DNA of 64,000 nt, from NCBI RefSeq assembly GCF_018691265.1, contig NW_024881261.1:23957374-24021373 (forward strand), read 5' to 3'. This document shows, piece by piece, positions 39,005 through 52,479 of this stretch; the stretch's first letter is position 1; the number at the start of each line of letters is the position of its first letter. Position numbers and translations under genes: made by a program. The notes below the pieces were generated by a model. That model saw nothing but the letters and a program-made list of their open reading frames with translations. It searched no databases and was not told the DNA's origin. This DNA is from Tyto alba (lineage: Eukaryota > Chordata > Aves > Strigiformes > Tytonidae).

Positions 39005-42000
39005 CATTGTTCATTTTTTTATAAAGGGGATAACCAATAAAGCCAATAATGTATACTCAAATAAAAGGTATAAAACACGTTTGATATGACTGTAAAGACA
39101 CACTGCAATAAAGAAAATGGAGTTTCTCCCCTAATTCAGTTCTAATGTGATGTTTAAAGAGCTTTCCTTGTATGCACTTTGAGGTTCATAGTAGTAACTT
39201 CCAAGATGCCATGGCCAGTAAGTGGCCGTAACACAGCTGGCTGTACAGAGAAGATACATAATGAGAATAAATACTCCAGCCACTAAACCAAATAAAAATT
39301 ACAGATATAGGGCTTCCTCCTGGATGCAAACAGACAAAGCCAAATAAAATCCAAATCTAGAAGAAGAAATATGGTACCTTGAAGCCAAATTGTGAAAGGG
39401 TAAGAGTTGTTAGCAGATTTGCTATATCTGTAATTAGGTGAATTTTGCCTTTTTCAGTAGGTGAGAGGGAGGAAATTTGCATATATGGAAACAGATAAAA
39501 CAGGTGAAAATAATTCATGCTTTCAGGGGGATGAGGGGAAAAAAGAAATCAAAACTTTTTACTCAATTACCTTTCACATGCTTAGCCAATGTTCAGCCCC
39601 AAATTCAGCTCAGCCAATGCTCAGAAGCAGACATGTATCTTCAGGATCTCTTCCACACTTTGAGGTATGATAATTTGTTTTCTCTCTTTCCACAGTTTTC
39701 TCAAGCTTTGCTCCTCACTGCTGCTGCCTTCCAAAATGCCTTTATACCCAGCCGTTGATGGTGAAGGCTGCAGGTGCAGTCAGCTGGTGAGGAACACACA
39801 AATGTTGAACAGACTGTTCCCTCCTCCCTGGGGACTCCCAATCGCCACAAAGGGTGGCTACAGAAATGCTCAAGTTGTCACTAAACCTTGCCACAAATGG
39901 AAATAGATATCTGATCCATCCACAGAAGCTTCCACTACCATATGAGCTTGTTTGGAAGAATATTTAAATGCACTACTTTAACTGTGTCTACCATCCATCT
40001 TCCTTTCTATTTTCTGGGATGCAGAAATAAAACAACCTGGTACACAAAGCCATTTTAAAAGAATATAAATGATGCAGCTGCTTGATCCTATTGTTCATTA
40101 TGCCTGGAAAAAAATCTTTGCATGAACCAGTAGTTCTCTTTCTCCTTATTTTCCATGAGACAAGACTACAGACTGTGGCTACTGAGATAGTAGTGCCAGA
40201 ACAATGTGAGGAGTATCAGTTTTTTCAGTGCTACAGGTGCAAGGACTTGGCCACATCCTTTCACTTGGTCTTTTGAAGTCAACAAAAGCCACAGACTGTG
40301 GCTGAACTGCCAGAAAGAATGGCATCTGAAAAAAGGTACACATGATCAACCAACCCGAGTTCAAGGAACACCATAAATGCTTTGAGATTAGTAGTCAAAA
40401 AAGCCTCAGATTCTCTAGGATACTGGGTTATGATCAGGGAGAAGTTTCTGTACTTACAGACTGACTCACGGAAGCGCAACTAAAGCAGCTCTGTGTGGCA
40501 TTTTTTGAGAGTCATTGACCCAGAAAGGCACTAAAGCAAAGCTGTACATAACATTCCCAACGCAGGCACAGCTCTGTGCTCTGCTGCTGGAAGGAAAACA
40601 CTACATGGAGCGCCACAATTTCATAGCTCACAAACAGTTAAGGGCGCTTTTGTGATTGCAATGGAATGAAAATTTCTACTTCCCTTCTTAAATTATTTTC
40701 ATGCCTCCAGTTAAAAGCTCTCTGCTGCTTTCCTTCTCTCTTCCCCCATCTTATTCCACCCTTTCGCAGTGATTCTGAGTCAATCAGTGATTAAATTCCC
40801 TGTGTTTTCATGCAAACATCTGACTTTCCTGGCTTCACTGGTACATCAGTGAAGGCTCCCCTCCCACTCCTCTCTCATCCCAAGAGATTGAGGCATACAC
40901 GACTTTGCCTGAGCATCATTTCGGAATAAGGCCACACTTGTGTTTTTAAGAGAGGCATCCAGCCAGCTGGAGGTTTCTTTATGGCTTCACTAAGTGCAAA
41001 GCCTTTTAGACTCGTAGACTGAGCCAAAACCCTGACCTACCATGCCCTTGTGGGACCAACCATATTCTTCCACTACTTGAGAGAGAAAATACATGAACTG
41101 TCAGTTTAAAAAGCATGCAACATGGCAACTGAATATTATCACTGTAGGATACTAAAAAACAGTGTTTCACTAGATGAAGCACAGCAGGTTCCGGTGTGCA
41201 GGACAAATTTTTTTTAAGACCTTCAATCAACTCTGCTCCATTTGAAGGCAGGTAGAAAAAAATTATGCAAATGCAGAAGCTTCAGTTTGAGTTTTAGACC
41301 ACATTTACATGTCAGCATGAGAATCTGATCTAACACTTGTCACAACCATCAGAAGTATTTCCACTGAATTCAACAAGCACAGGGTCAGGATTTAAATTTA
41401 TGTTTTGCCAGTATTTGTACATACATTTATGTATATAAACACCATGGTATAAAGTATTATGGTAATTTTTTTGGCATGGAACTGTCTAAGCATTACACAT
41501 GAATCACAGCAAAGGGCTGGGGTTTTTTAATACTATTTAAAAAACTTCTTTCGCCTTTAGGACCCAACCATAACTCATTCTTATCTCTATAATAACATAG
41601 ATCTTCATCTCACTAATCTCCCCTCCTCAATACAAAAAAGAGAATTTGCAAAGAGAATGATTAACCAAACCTATTTCAGTTAAGGCTACACTTAGGTGTT
41701 TTTACACTCTTAAACCATGTTTTTCTCCTAATTTTCTGAAAATGCATGTTCCTTTTGTTTCAACAGATTTACAATAGACAAAGTCAAGAGACAACGCCCC
41801 ATCTGAGTTACCTCATAAATCAACAAAAATGTCAGGGGAAAATGACATTTTTATCCTAGCAGTGCAAACAGAAATTGTCCTTGTCCAGCCTTCTTTACCA
41901 GACCATCTTGTTGGTGAACTGCATAACCCTTGCATCGTGTCCTGAACACATCCACACTCCTGTTGCAGTTGCAGATTATTGGGCTTTTTATGGAAACATT

Positions 42001-45000
42001 TTTTTCTTATTCCTTCCCTCCATCTTAACTACTAGTCCAACCTGAACAACACAAAAACAGACAAAAGGGAAATAATTTCCCAAATAACAACACTCAAACC
42101 ACTTTGTACTTCTAACTACCGTTTTCTTCAGGCAAAGGCTCTGCCATCTCACCCTCACCCAGACTCAAGTCTGACTAAACTGTCAAAACAGAGCTGTTTA
42201 AATACAATAGCATTTAAGCCTTGTGTCAACAGAGTAATAGCAAAGCTCTCCCTAAAACAGGCTAAGTATAACTCTTCTGATTTACAGGGCAGCAAAACCA
42301 AAGAACAGAGCACACACTTGGACACTTACCGTATCAGCATCAGAATCAGGAATGTGTGGTCGCAGGAACAGAGGTCACAGGCTCCTAACCACTGCCCTTT
42401 TGCCTCTAGAGTGCTGTTTTCTGCCTGCCCAGAGTATCCCTCTTTTTCTGCCTCACATGGAGCACAGGCCAGACTCTGCGCTCTCTGATGTTGCTGGCGT
42501 AGCCAGGGCTGGGACTGTGGCACTCTCAAGGTTGTCTTTCAGGTGTCATCCTTTGTCACCATAAACATTAAACACCCAACATTCAATATAGGGCACATTC
42601 AAGTGCTTACCAAAGAGAAAAGACAGTCATTTGATACAAAAACAATTTCCCACTAAAAAGCACTGTTCTTTCCTTTTTTTCCTAGCACTTTGTCAATTCC
42701 AGCTCAACCTCTGTTACATATTTCCCCTACCAAAGGATGTCCCACACCGCACAAAATTAAGGAAAATATTTTTTCAGCAACAAGACGACTGATACCCTCT
42801 TACCAAGCAGAACAAAACCAGTTCTTTTGACAAAATCAGATTTTACAGGTTACCAGAGCCATCTCTTCCCCATTTCAATGGCAGCTGGGTAGCAGTTTTC
42901 TGTCCCTTTTGCTGCCTTTCTTGTCTATCTCAACTGGACTCAAGCTAATAAGCTTCTCATTAATGAAATGACTATGCCAAGGTACTGGCAGATGGTCCTA
43001 TGTTCCAAGCACATCTTCCCATTCCCTCCCTCCCCGAAGTCCTAATCTATACACAGTGTAATCATCACAAAAACATATGCTCCCTGACAGAAAGCTTCCC
43101 TTCCATTATCTCTGTACTCTAAGGGATTGCCCTCGAAACCTCTGTGACACAAAGCAACTCCCTCCCTACTCAAGTCTCAGTTTCCTATATGCCTGAAATC
43201 ACATTCACCAGGTCCTGGCCAAAGTGCCTGTACAAGGCTTAAAATCCATGCTAATCTGTCCATAGTACTGCCCATATCCTAGTCCATTACTAAGCAAAAT
43301 GCACATACATACGTATTAAAAAAGTAATATATACCTCATATTTCTTACGTGTAATACTTTGACACTGTTTTGTTGACAGGTCTCTGTAACAGTACACGAG
43401 CCTTTCTCTTAGATGAAAAACCCTATAGTATAATTTATTACATTGGTTACCAGTAAATCTCTTGTGCAACACTTCCATTTAAATGCTTAGTTAGTCAGTC
43501 ACTAATTGGGTATCTCATATATCTTAAAATTATCTGTTTCATCTGCTGGCTCCCTCTCCCCCACTGATTTAATCAGATTATTGTGACTGCTGAATTCATT
43601 AATATGGCCATCATATCCTGAGAGCATAGCAACTTCTATAGAGAAAGTTTCAGGAAAGCAAGTATCTCCCTTTTGCACACACACATAGTTATGAGCAGAG
43701 GAATAAGTGAATATGCTGTTTCCCAGCTGTGAGAAGGGCTGCACAAAGGTTTTTTCTAGACACTTAGGATCACTCTGGCTGGCTTTGCTGGAGCTCCTCA
43801 GAGAAGGCTAGGGGTATGATGGGCACAGACAGGCCACTATGAAGTGAAGGATTGTTTTGGCTCTCTAAATAGACTCTGAACCTTCTGAAAAATCATCTCT
43901 TTGCAGATGAAGAGAAAATTTTCTCGTTAGTTCTTCTCTACATTTAATCCTAAGAGTACGGAACAGCTTTTTCCCACTGTAGATAAGGAAAAACACCAAC
44001 AGAAAGTAGAAAAGCTTCCCTTTAATCGTCGCCACCTCCTTTTGAACTTCAAGTTGAAAGTCTTCAAAGTAAGACTTTCTCATACTGCGTAACACCTTAA
44101 ATCACTCCTGATTGTCGTAGGGAATAACTTAAGTTTAGTAACTCCAAAACTATCTACCTTCAAAAGGTGGAAGAGTTAAAATGCACATTCATTTCTAGAG
44201 TGATGCAGAAACCAACAGGTCAAATACAGGCAATGGTGGGCAAGAAAAGAGAGTGAGATATATTATTTAGCCAGAAGTAAAAATAACATGATTATGCTTC
44301 TGTAGCTTTTGTCATCCAAAAATAAAGAAGCCAAAAGACTTTGATAGTACACCTTCCCAATCCTCCCAAACAGAGCAAAGGAAAGAAAAATAGAAGAAAC
44401 TTGGCACTTACCAGAAAAAACAGTAACTCCAGAAAAGCATATAACACCACTGCTCAAGTACCCAGGAGCTGTGGCTGCCAGAGGAATATGATATAGATTA
44501 CCTCCACCTGTGCTTACTAGTTGGCTGAAACTGTATTCACAAGTGAGACAACTCTGCCTTGAGCTGTAACTTTTTATCTTTCTAAAAACATCATAAACCA
44601 GATGAAAACCATATTACTTTAAAATATGGTAAGACACCAAATTCCTAGGGAGAAAACCTGGTCTATACCTTTTGCTGTCAGCTAGAGCAACATCAGAGTG
44701 ACACTGAGCATTTCAGGATCAAAAAGGCTCTTGGTGAGCATCTGTCAAGTGAAGAATTTGGACGAGGATGACTATGGGAGGATGGCCAGCCTGGTAAACA
44801 GCAGCAAGCACACAGGAAAGGCTACTTGTTGGAGGCAGAAATGCACAATAGGCTTCCAGAAACTAAACACACCATACGTAATTCGTAATTAAAACAAATT
44901 TTTAGAGTTATGTGGCTTTGCACACTTGGAAATGCATTTCCCCCTTTCTAGTCTTGGAGTGATATGCTTATTCATGCAAACTGAAAGGAAATATGTAAAC

Positions 45001-48000
45001 AATTTTGAAAATGCACGAAGACAGTGTGAGAGTAGAACATCTGATATGGCATTATCTTGCAAATGCCTCCAGATTCCTCTCTGGTCACTGTGTAGGCAGC
45101 ACATTCCCAGGACAGACCGTGAGGTGGGCGGGAGAGAGGGGACTGTAAAGCTATTCATGAACTGCATTTTGCCTTTTCCTGCTGAGGTTCATTAGTGACC
45201 TACTGGAGCAGGGGGGAGGAGGGAGGGCTGGCTGCGGCAGGAAGCGCAAGCAGAGGAGGCCCTGACGCCCAACGCACTGGAGGAGGCCATGCCAAGGGAG
45301 CAGGCCCTCTCCCGACTCCCTGCCCACGTAGGGCCTTTTAATTGCTCTGCTCAGGCTGCACGCCTGCTTTGCCATCTCCCATTTGGATGTACCATATGCA
45401 GTCATTCAAGAGGAAAGTTAATCCATCACAATGAAGTTCTTACAAACTGGGCAGCCCTTTCCCCAGGCCCTGTATAAATAAAAATACAAGTTACATCATC
45501 TTCATCACCTAGACTTTCCCTGGCCCCACCAAAACTCAGAGACATAGGCAACCACTCTGAGACAGATGAACTAAAGAGGACAGCAGAGAACCCGTGCTCA
45601 CTGCTATGCTGACAAACAAGGCCTGTGGGCACCCAATGCTGGCAAAATAAAGTCTCCACATCTTGCATTATACACCTTGCCTCTGTAAACGCAGGCATCA
45701 TCCTACGTCTCTCTGCTACAGCAAGTGTCAGGAAATTCCCCATCACACAGCATGTAAATTTTGACAACTGAAGATGCTGGTAGAAAAGAAACGCAGACTT
45801 CCAGCTTACTAGTAAAGGACTCTCCCCAGGATTTTTCTCTCAACCATCCTCTGCCAGCAGATACTCCTTTCCCCCATTCACCAATACCCTTTGTAGCATG
45901 GGGCAGCTCTATAATCAAGGCAACACAAGAAAGCAAGGCCTGTCTGGAGCTCTGAAGACAGGGATAGATTTTGAAGCTACAGTGTGGAAATAATGTGCAG
46001 TTGCTGACAAGTGGATGATAAGCACTGAGTACATAACAGACAGCTACTGGTATAGGCTGGCTATGGAATAGTGCCCACAAGGTAAGGGGTAAAGGAAAAG
46101 GACAGCTGGAGAATCTGGATAACTGGTTTATCTGTGCAGACCACCGTTACACCAGGTATCCCTCACAGCAGAAGGATGTGGAAATGACAGCGCTGTGATA
46201 CAGCCCTGGCCCCTTTCAAAATGTTCTCCCCACGCGAAGCCTCAAGATTCATTCATACACAGTAGGCTGTAGAAGTGGTTAAAAGAGAGTGTTTGGGGTC
46301 TCCTGAGTTCAGGGTTAATTTCTGTCCCATTTTTAGACCAGTAACATCTGGAACCCAAGAGGCTGATGTAGGATGAAGGATGGTATAAAGAAGGAGGAAA
46401 ATTACTTTGCCATGTAAGAAGAGAACGACATAAACAAAACTGAAACACAGCAGAATGACAGAAGTCACTAGGCTGTGATCACAGTGGGCTATAAATCAGA
46501 GTACATCACATTAGTGAGGTAGCAAAAGATTTGTCATATGCAGAGGATTACACAGAGTCTAATAAAAACATGCTCTATTAAGAGTAAAACATAATGCAAT
46601 TCCTATGGAAACAACTTTCATATTATACAAATCATGGTACAAAATGCAGAACACAAATTCAGGAAAAATGGCATGTAACAGTGACATAAATCAAGCTGTC
46701 AATAAAATCTGATAAAATCCTAACAGTGGTGAACAGAAATATATCTTTTTGAGCTAATCAAACATAACAGTAGGAGAAGATTTTAAAGGTTTGAAGTAGC
46801 AAGTGGTGCACTCTGAAGAAGCAGAAATAGTGGTGCAGTGAAGTTTTGATTAATAAACCTGACTTCTGTTACTTGCAAATGAGTTGAAATGAAGGATCTG
46901 GTTTTTGTGCTGCATTTATGGAACATCCAAAACAGCTGGCATCTGGCCTGTGATGAGGACTCTATGCATGTTGGCAATACAAACAAATTGTAATCCAAAC
47001 AGTATTTTCATATACATGTATTCCCATCAGAAGAATTGAATTAAGAAGAAACATGACAATACATTATACTTAAGCAAAGTACTAAACAGTGAAAATTATA
47101 ACCACACATACTTTTTTTTGAACAGGGTCTTAAATAAAATACTAACTCAAAAAAGGGGAAAAACTATACATGTTCATGAAGGCACACCATGCGATCAGTA
47201 AGTAGTGACAGTGAAAAATGCAGTAAAAATGCAAATTAAATTATATTAAGATGTATAAGGAATTAAAAGGTGAGTAGCCCAAGAACATGTGCTTTCCACT
47301 GTGAAATACTTAGTTCTCAGCACTTTATACTAAAACAACAGAAAAACACTGTACTACTCCACTGAAACTGCTAATCAAAAAACAAAACACCAAAAAAAAG
47401 CAAACATAAAGAAAAAGATCCAAAGTCTGTCGGTTTTCTTCTCTTTTTCTTCTTCTTTTTTTATTTTTTTTTCCCCAATCCAACAGGAGGTTTAAAAGGA
47501 ACATGAAAAAGACCAAAACAGTCAAGAGGAGAGACTGGGCAGATTACGAAATATAAATTTGGTTTCCTAATAAAAGAATAAGGAAACAGATAATGAACTT
47601 CAGGCCCATAAATCTAGGTAATTTGAGATTATAAAGTTTCACATCATACTCAATTATCCAGTAGTGTTTGCTATGGCATTAACACTGATGTTAAGAAAAT
47701 TACGAAAAATTCCTATTTATAGTAAGCATATTTGAATTAATTGTTATATACATAAATCACAAAGCACATAAACACTCCTGTTCCAAGGCAAAACATAACC
47801 ACAAACATCTAGGAAAAATGTAATATAATAATCTCCTAAAGAATTTTTTCTTAAACAGAGCTGCTGTTGATAGGGGAAGGACTTTGAATCTTGGTGGACA
47901 GATGCTCTGATCCACCACAGGCAATGGAGAAGACATACTGGTAGCGGTTTCTTCTGCAGGAAAAACATGTTGTAAATTCTATCATGGTAGCTACAGCAAT

Positions 48001-48689
48001 AAAGTCTATGAAGTGTGTCACACAGATGCAGAACAAAGAAGATCTTATAGTTTAAGATCAAGAAAAGAGACAACAGAAAGATGGATAGACAAGGCTGCAA
48101 CAGAAGGTAAGACAACCGTAATCAACAATACTGGCCTAACTTTTTTAAAATCAAGGGGGTTTTTGTAGATATTTTGAACATTTCTAGAGATCTTCTTAAA
48201 TATGAGGGGCAGAATGGGAGAATGATGCTTTGACAATTTATGAAGTACAGGATGGAAGCTGTTATCATTGAGATAAAAGAAGCTATATACTGCAACAAAA
48301 GGAAGACACATTACTTTTTTTTTTTTGGACAAGATCTTATGCTTGCTTCTATATAAACAGATCCCTTCACTTTAGGATCCCTTTCATTACAAGAACTCTT
48401 ACCAGTGACAGACATAGTGACCACCACCACCAGAGTCATTGCCACCTCCCATTGTCGGTCCTGCAGCAAGTATGGGGAGACAGAAAAGAGATTTTTTTCT
48501 ATGTGCCATGTGTTGTTTACCAGTATTGTGGGTGGCTGGTGTCAAGCAGGAACAGCTTCAAAAAATAATAAAAAAAAAAAAACTAAAATACCACTACAGC
48601 AAGAAAAGAAACACTCTAACCCTTTGCTCTCATGTTTTCACCTTTACAACTGTTTCAGCTTCAAAAGGAGACAGTGCTCTTGCAGGTAG

Positions 48690-49215
48690 TTTTACTCAGG
48701 TGGTACGACATCCTGTGGTCTCAGGATGCATCAAGGGCTGGCTGCTCCAAGAGAGAAAGAGCAGGAGACCCCAGGGCACTTACAGGATGCAGTTCCACCA
48801 TACCTGAACATGGCAGCCAGAACTATGTGCTGGTGACAAGGTCCACTATCAGTCCCAAGTAAGGACAGTGATCAAACAGGTCCAAGGGCCGTCCAGGGGT
48901 CCAGTTATGAGAAAAAGGAGATGAATCCAGGGACAGAACAAGACAGAAGACACACTATTTACAACATAGGTTCATGCTCCATTCTCGAAACAAGGCTGGA
49001 GACAGAAGATGAGACAGGCACACCTACCACACCACCTGGGCTGGGACTGAAAGCCCAGGCCTGAGCTTGAGGGCAGTTCCTGGACCCCTGAGAAAATAGT
49101 GTATAAGTGGGAGTCTGGAATGATGCTTCTCAGGGCATCGGTGCCTTCAGGGCTGATGCTTAACTGGTTTCTGCAACCTCTGAGTGCAAGGAAGGGCTGT
49201 GCATCTCTGAAGGAA
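48690..49215. other. G+C-richer non-coding tract, possible old repeat
   Basis: Composition rises relative to both sides, with GGTCCAAGGGCCGTCCAGGG and AGGCTGGAGACAGAAGA phrases that resemble degraded LTR sequence. No ends, duplication or coding signature can be placed, so the identity stays open. Confidence 0.25.
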
Positions 49216-49280
49216 CAGACAGATGATGTGCCAAAGATGTGATATCAAGGGTGGTTTATATTCACACATTCCACTGTCCC

Positions 49281-49372
49281 CATGGGAATATGCACAAAAT
49301 TACAGATCTCTGAAAGGATTTTTCCTCATAGGAATATACACAGAGTTACAGATATTTGAGAGTGGTTTTCCT
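49281..49372. repeat. Two-copy imperfect tandem duplication, 46-bp unit
   Basis: Copy 1 is 49281-49326 and copy 2 is 49327-49372, directly adjacent. Both start CAT(G/A)GGAATAT and end TTTTCCT. Ten mismatches give 36/46 identity, so it is older than the pair at 7.4 kb. Confidence 0.8.
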
Positions 49373-52300
49373 ACTAATTATGTAAACATATTCACGTCAA
49401 ACAGTGTAGGGGGAGAAATACTTTTTTCCCCACTTCACCTGCACTTGGAATGCTCTCCTCTAATTGCTCTTTCAACCCATACTGGCCTCTCTATACCATT
49501 GCAATCTCCACTTAACTACATCTTAAAAGATCTGAAGCAGCATTGTGCCTCCAGCAATCACCATCCCAAGTGTTCTAAATGCTCTTGACAACACAGGCAA
49601 CACAACTACATGCCCTTCTTCAGTGCTCTGCTATTGTCTCTTACACCCTCTTCAAACAAAGATCAGGGAAGGGGAGCCTCACCTGCAAGAGAAAGCAGTC
49701 CTGGAAGTGAGAAGGAAAGAGAATAGTGAGGAGGTGTAACATAAGCAGGGAACAGCAAACCTAAACAGAAGATAAAATCTTCTGGATTAATTCCTTCCAC
49801 ATAAGTAGCACTGGGCTTGTCTACACCGATACTCTTTAAAATTTCCTCTGTTTCACTGCTGCCAGTGCCCGCAGGGGTTGCAATGTGAAGTGCTGCTCTG
49901 TACCAGTTTCCCAGGCACAGCCATAATGCCTATACACAGATTCGAATGAGAGATAGCCATTTCCCTCTTGCCTATGATTTCCTTGCTTTAAAACACTTGA
50001 CAAGCATGGTTCAAAATTTAAAACCATGAATTCACTCTTCTCTGCATGTTAGAGGAAAAATCTGGGCCCAAGAGTTTCATTTCACACGTTCAATTAGGCC
50101 ATGAAGGAAAGTACTACGGCTGCAGAAAAATAACAGCCTTCTGTGATTTGTTGGGCTTTGCCACACAAAACTGCCATAATTATTACATTTTCGACTAAAA
50201 ATCATGCTCCTAATTTTTTTTTTGACAAATAGCTTAAAGATATAAAAGTACACAAAGTTGTTATCATTGTTCAGCCAACAGTTACAACACACTGACCTCT
50301 ACCTTAACTCAACATGGCTCTAACTTCAAAGCCTGCTTAAAACTATTTAAATGCTAACATTATTAAGCACAGCAGGCACGTTAAATACTCAAATGGAGCC
50401 AGCATGCTTTATTCGAAACCGGTCTCTGAAGTTCCTCCCCCTTATTTCCCAGGCTACACTTACCTGTTCTCCAGAGCAGGACTTTCCTGTCACACTCCTT
50501 CTGACAGGGAGGAGTGATGTTTCTCTGCCTTCTCATCCTTGGACTACTGCTTTTTATTTCCCCACCTCTTCCCATTTTTACTAACCGCAGTGCAGGTTAA
50601 GCACATAGGTTTTCTGTTTCAAGTCACAGGCTTGCACTCTTACACAGAGGCTCTGCAGGCACCTTTGCGACTGCTGATGGAGGGACCAGAGGGCTTTACT
50701 GAAATCCAAGCGTGGCTTTACTGCTGTACACCCGGTGGAGGTGAATGGAGACCCCTGCTACCACATGACTGATCTGGGGGCTCAGAGGGGTTCATGCTCG
50801 TGACATTTTAGAGGCTGTAACACTACAGACATTTCTTTAAATAAGAGCATACAAGGAATCTGAAAGTATTACCTACAGAAGGACAGAACAACACAAGAAT
50901 TTTTGCAATTGTTCACAAAATTAACCTAGAACAGAGCTATTGTAAAAGACTCTGTCTCATAAGATGACAGGCAAGGGGTGGAAAAGCCTGAGCTGCTAAA
51001 GCCCATCAATAGAGTTCCTGGAACTTTCAGCATCTTTTCACTGCACTTGTTACAATCATACATCTTGATTGACACTGAAGCAAAAAACACATGAAGAAAA
51101 TTATCTGCCATCAGCAACAGTTATAAGGAAATGCCATAGTGAACCAGTGTCAAAAAGAGTGTAACTGCTTAACTATCAAATGCTTAGCATACTTTAAAAG
51201 TAAGGCAAAAATTTCAACAGTTTCTCAATCATCACTCAAAGGCTGACATTAGTAACATTTGGATCCCAAGAGCATTCAGTAGTATGTATTGCTGATATCT
51301 GCCTGCAAAAGAAATGTTTAGTAACCTGAAAAATGTCCAAGGGGTAGAATTGCAACAGCTCATTTAAGACTCAGCTATAAGGCTGCACAATCAGGAGTGC
51401 AATCCCAGAGAAACAATCTTCGCAAGAATTATTTTTATTTTCATTTTAAACTCTTCTCCTTTCTGTCTCTTAAGGGTCCAGAGTGCAATTATGATGCCCA
51501 GACTAGTACTAATCACTGTTTTACGTATCATTTTCACCTGGTCCTTACTGCTGTGGCCCAAACACTTTTAGTCTCTCCTAAAAACCAGAGCATGGAGAAA
51601 TACACTGTTCACTGAGACTCTTTATTCCAGACTGCTGGACTCCAAGGCACAGTCTTTTAATCATACTATTCATGAGGCTTATGTCAAGTGGCAAATGCAT
51701 TAAATTCTTGGCTCCAACAAAACCAAAACAACTCCCTCCAACCTATAAGACATATACTTCCTAGGGTAAAATTTTCAGAATTGTCTTTTACCTAAAAGAC
51801 ATAGACTTTGTACTTCTAAGTAATAATTTACTTTTAAAAATATTACCCTTAAACATAATTTTTCTGTAAGTGGGAAAGAAAAGCAGGAATCTGGATATAA
51901 AGAGTCTGTGAGCACATGGGAAAATCTGTGTTCTGTGTTCACAAGTTAACCAGTACTTGGCACAGGTATTGCAATTTTCTACCACGAGTTATCTTCCCTG
52001 CCTCCCAAAGTAATATATTTTAGTTCTATCTACAAAAGGTGCATACGGTAAATCGAAGTTTAGACATATGTAAACTTATGCACCAGCAAAGCACTTCTAT
52101 TTACACTCACTTTCTCTACTCCCTTCCCAAAGTAACTCAGCCTCTGACCGAGGTCATCCTCCACTAGTTTGCAATGATCTGTTTTACATTCTGGATACTT
52201 GCTATGAAACCTCAGAGGAGCTGGGGCATAGACAGGGAGTAAAAGCTGAATATAAGAGACCATGCCAGCACAAATATGCCAGATCAATTACCAATATAGA

Positions 52301-52399
52301 TCCACTGCATTAAAAGCCTCCTGTTTCTGAATCCTTCCTAAAAGTCCCCTCAAGCACACAGCCCTACTGTACGTAATGATGGGATAAATTAAAAATGGT

Positions 52400-52479
52400 A
52401 GGAGGGAGAGAATAAAAAGAAGAAAAAAGAAGAAAAAATTAAAAGAAAAAAAGGAAAAAGAAAAAAAAAAAAAGAAGAA
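52400..52479 (+). repeat. A/G-rich polypurine tract
   Basis: About 80 bases of almost pure A and G (AGAAAAAAGAAGAAAA-type units), interrupted by only a few T. Low-complexity sequence. Confidence 0.85.

Larger units (their letters stand above)
31931..48689. other. Long non-coding stretch
   Basis: About 17 kb with no exon recognised on either strand. Contents include an AC dinucleotide run (34185-34203), a TAATTA-rich tandem pair (38966-39004), a 17-base odd palindrome (40287-40303), a G+C-richer patch with G runs at about 45.18-45.36 kb, and a pyrimidine-rich tract near 47.43-47.47 kb. Short open frames show no protein-family resemblance. Confidence 0.6.
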
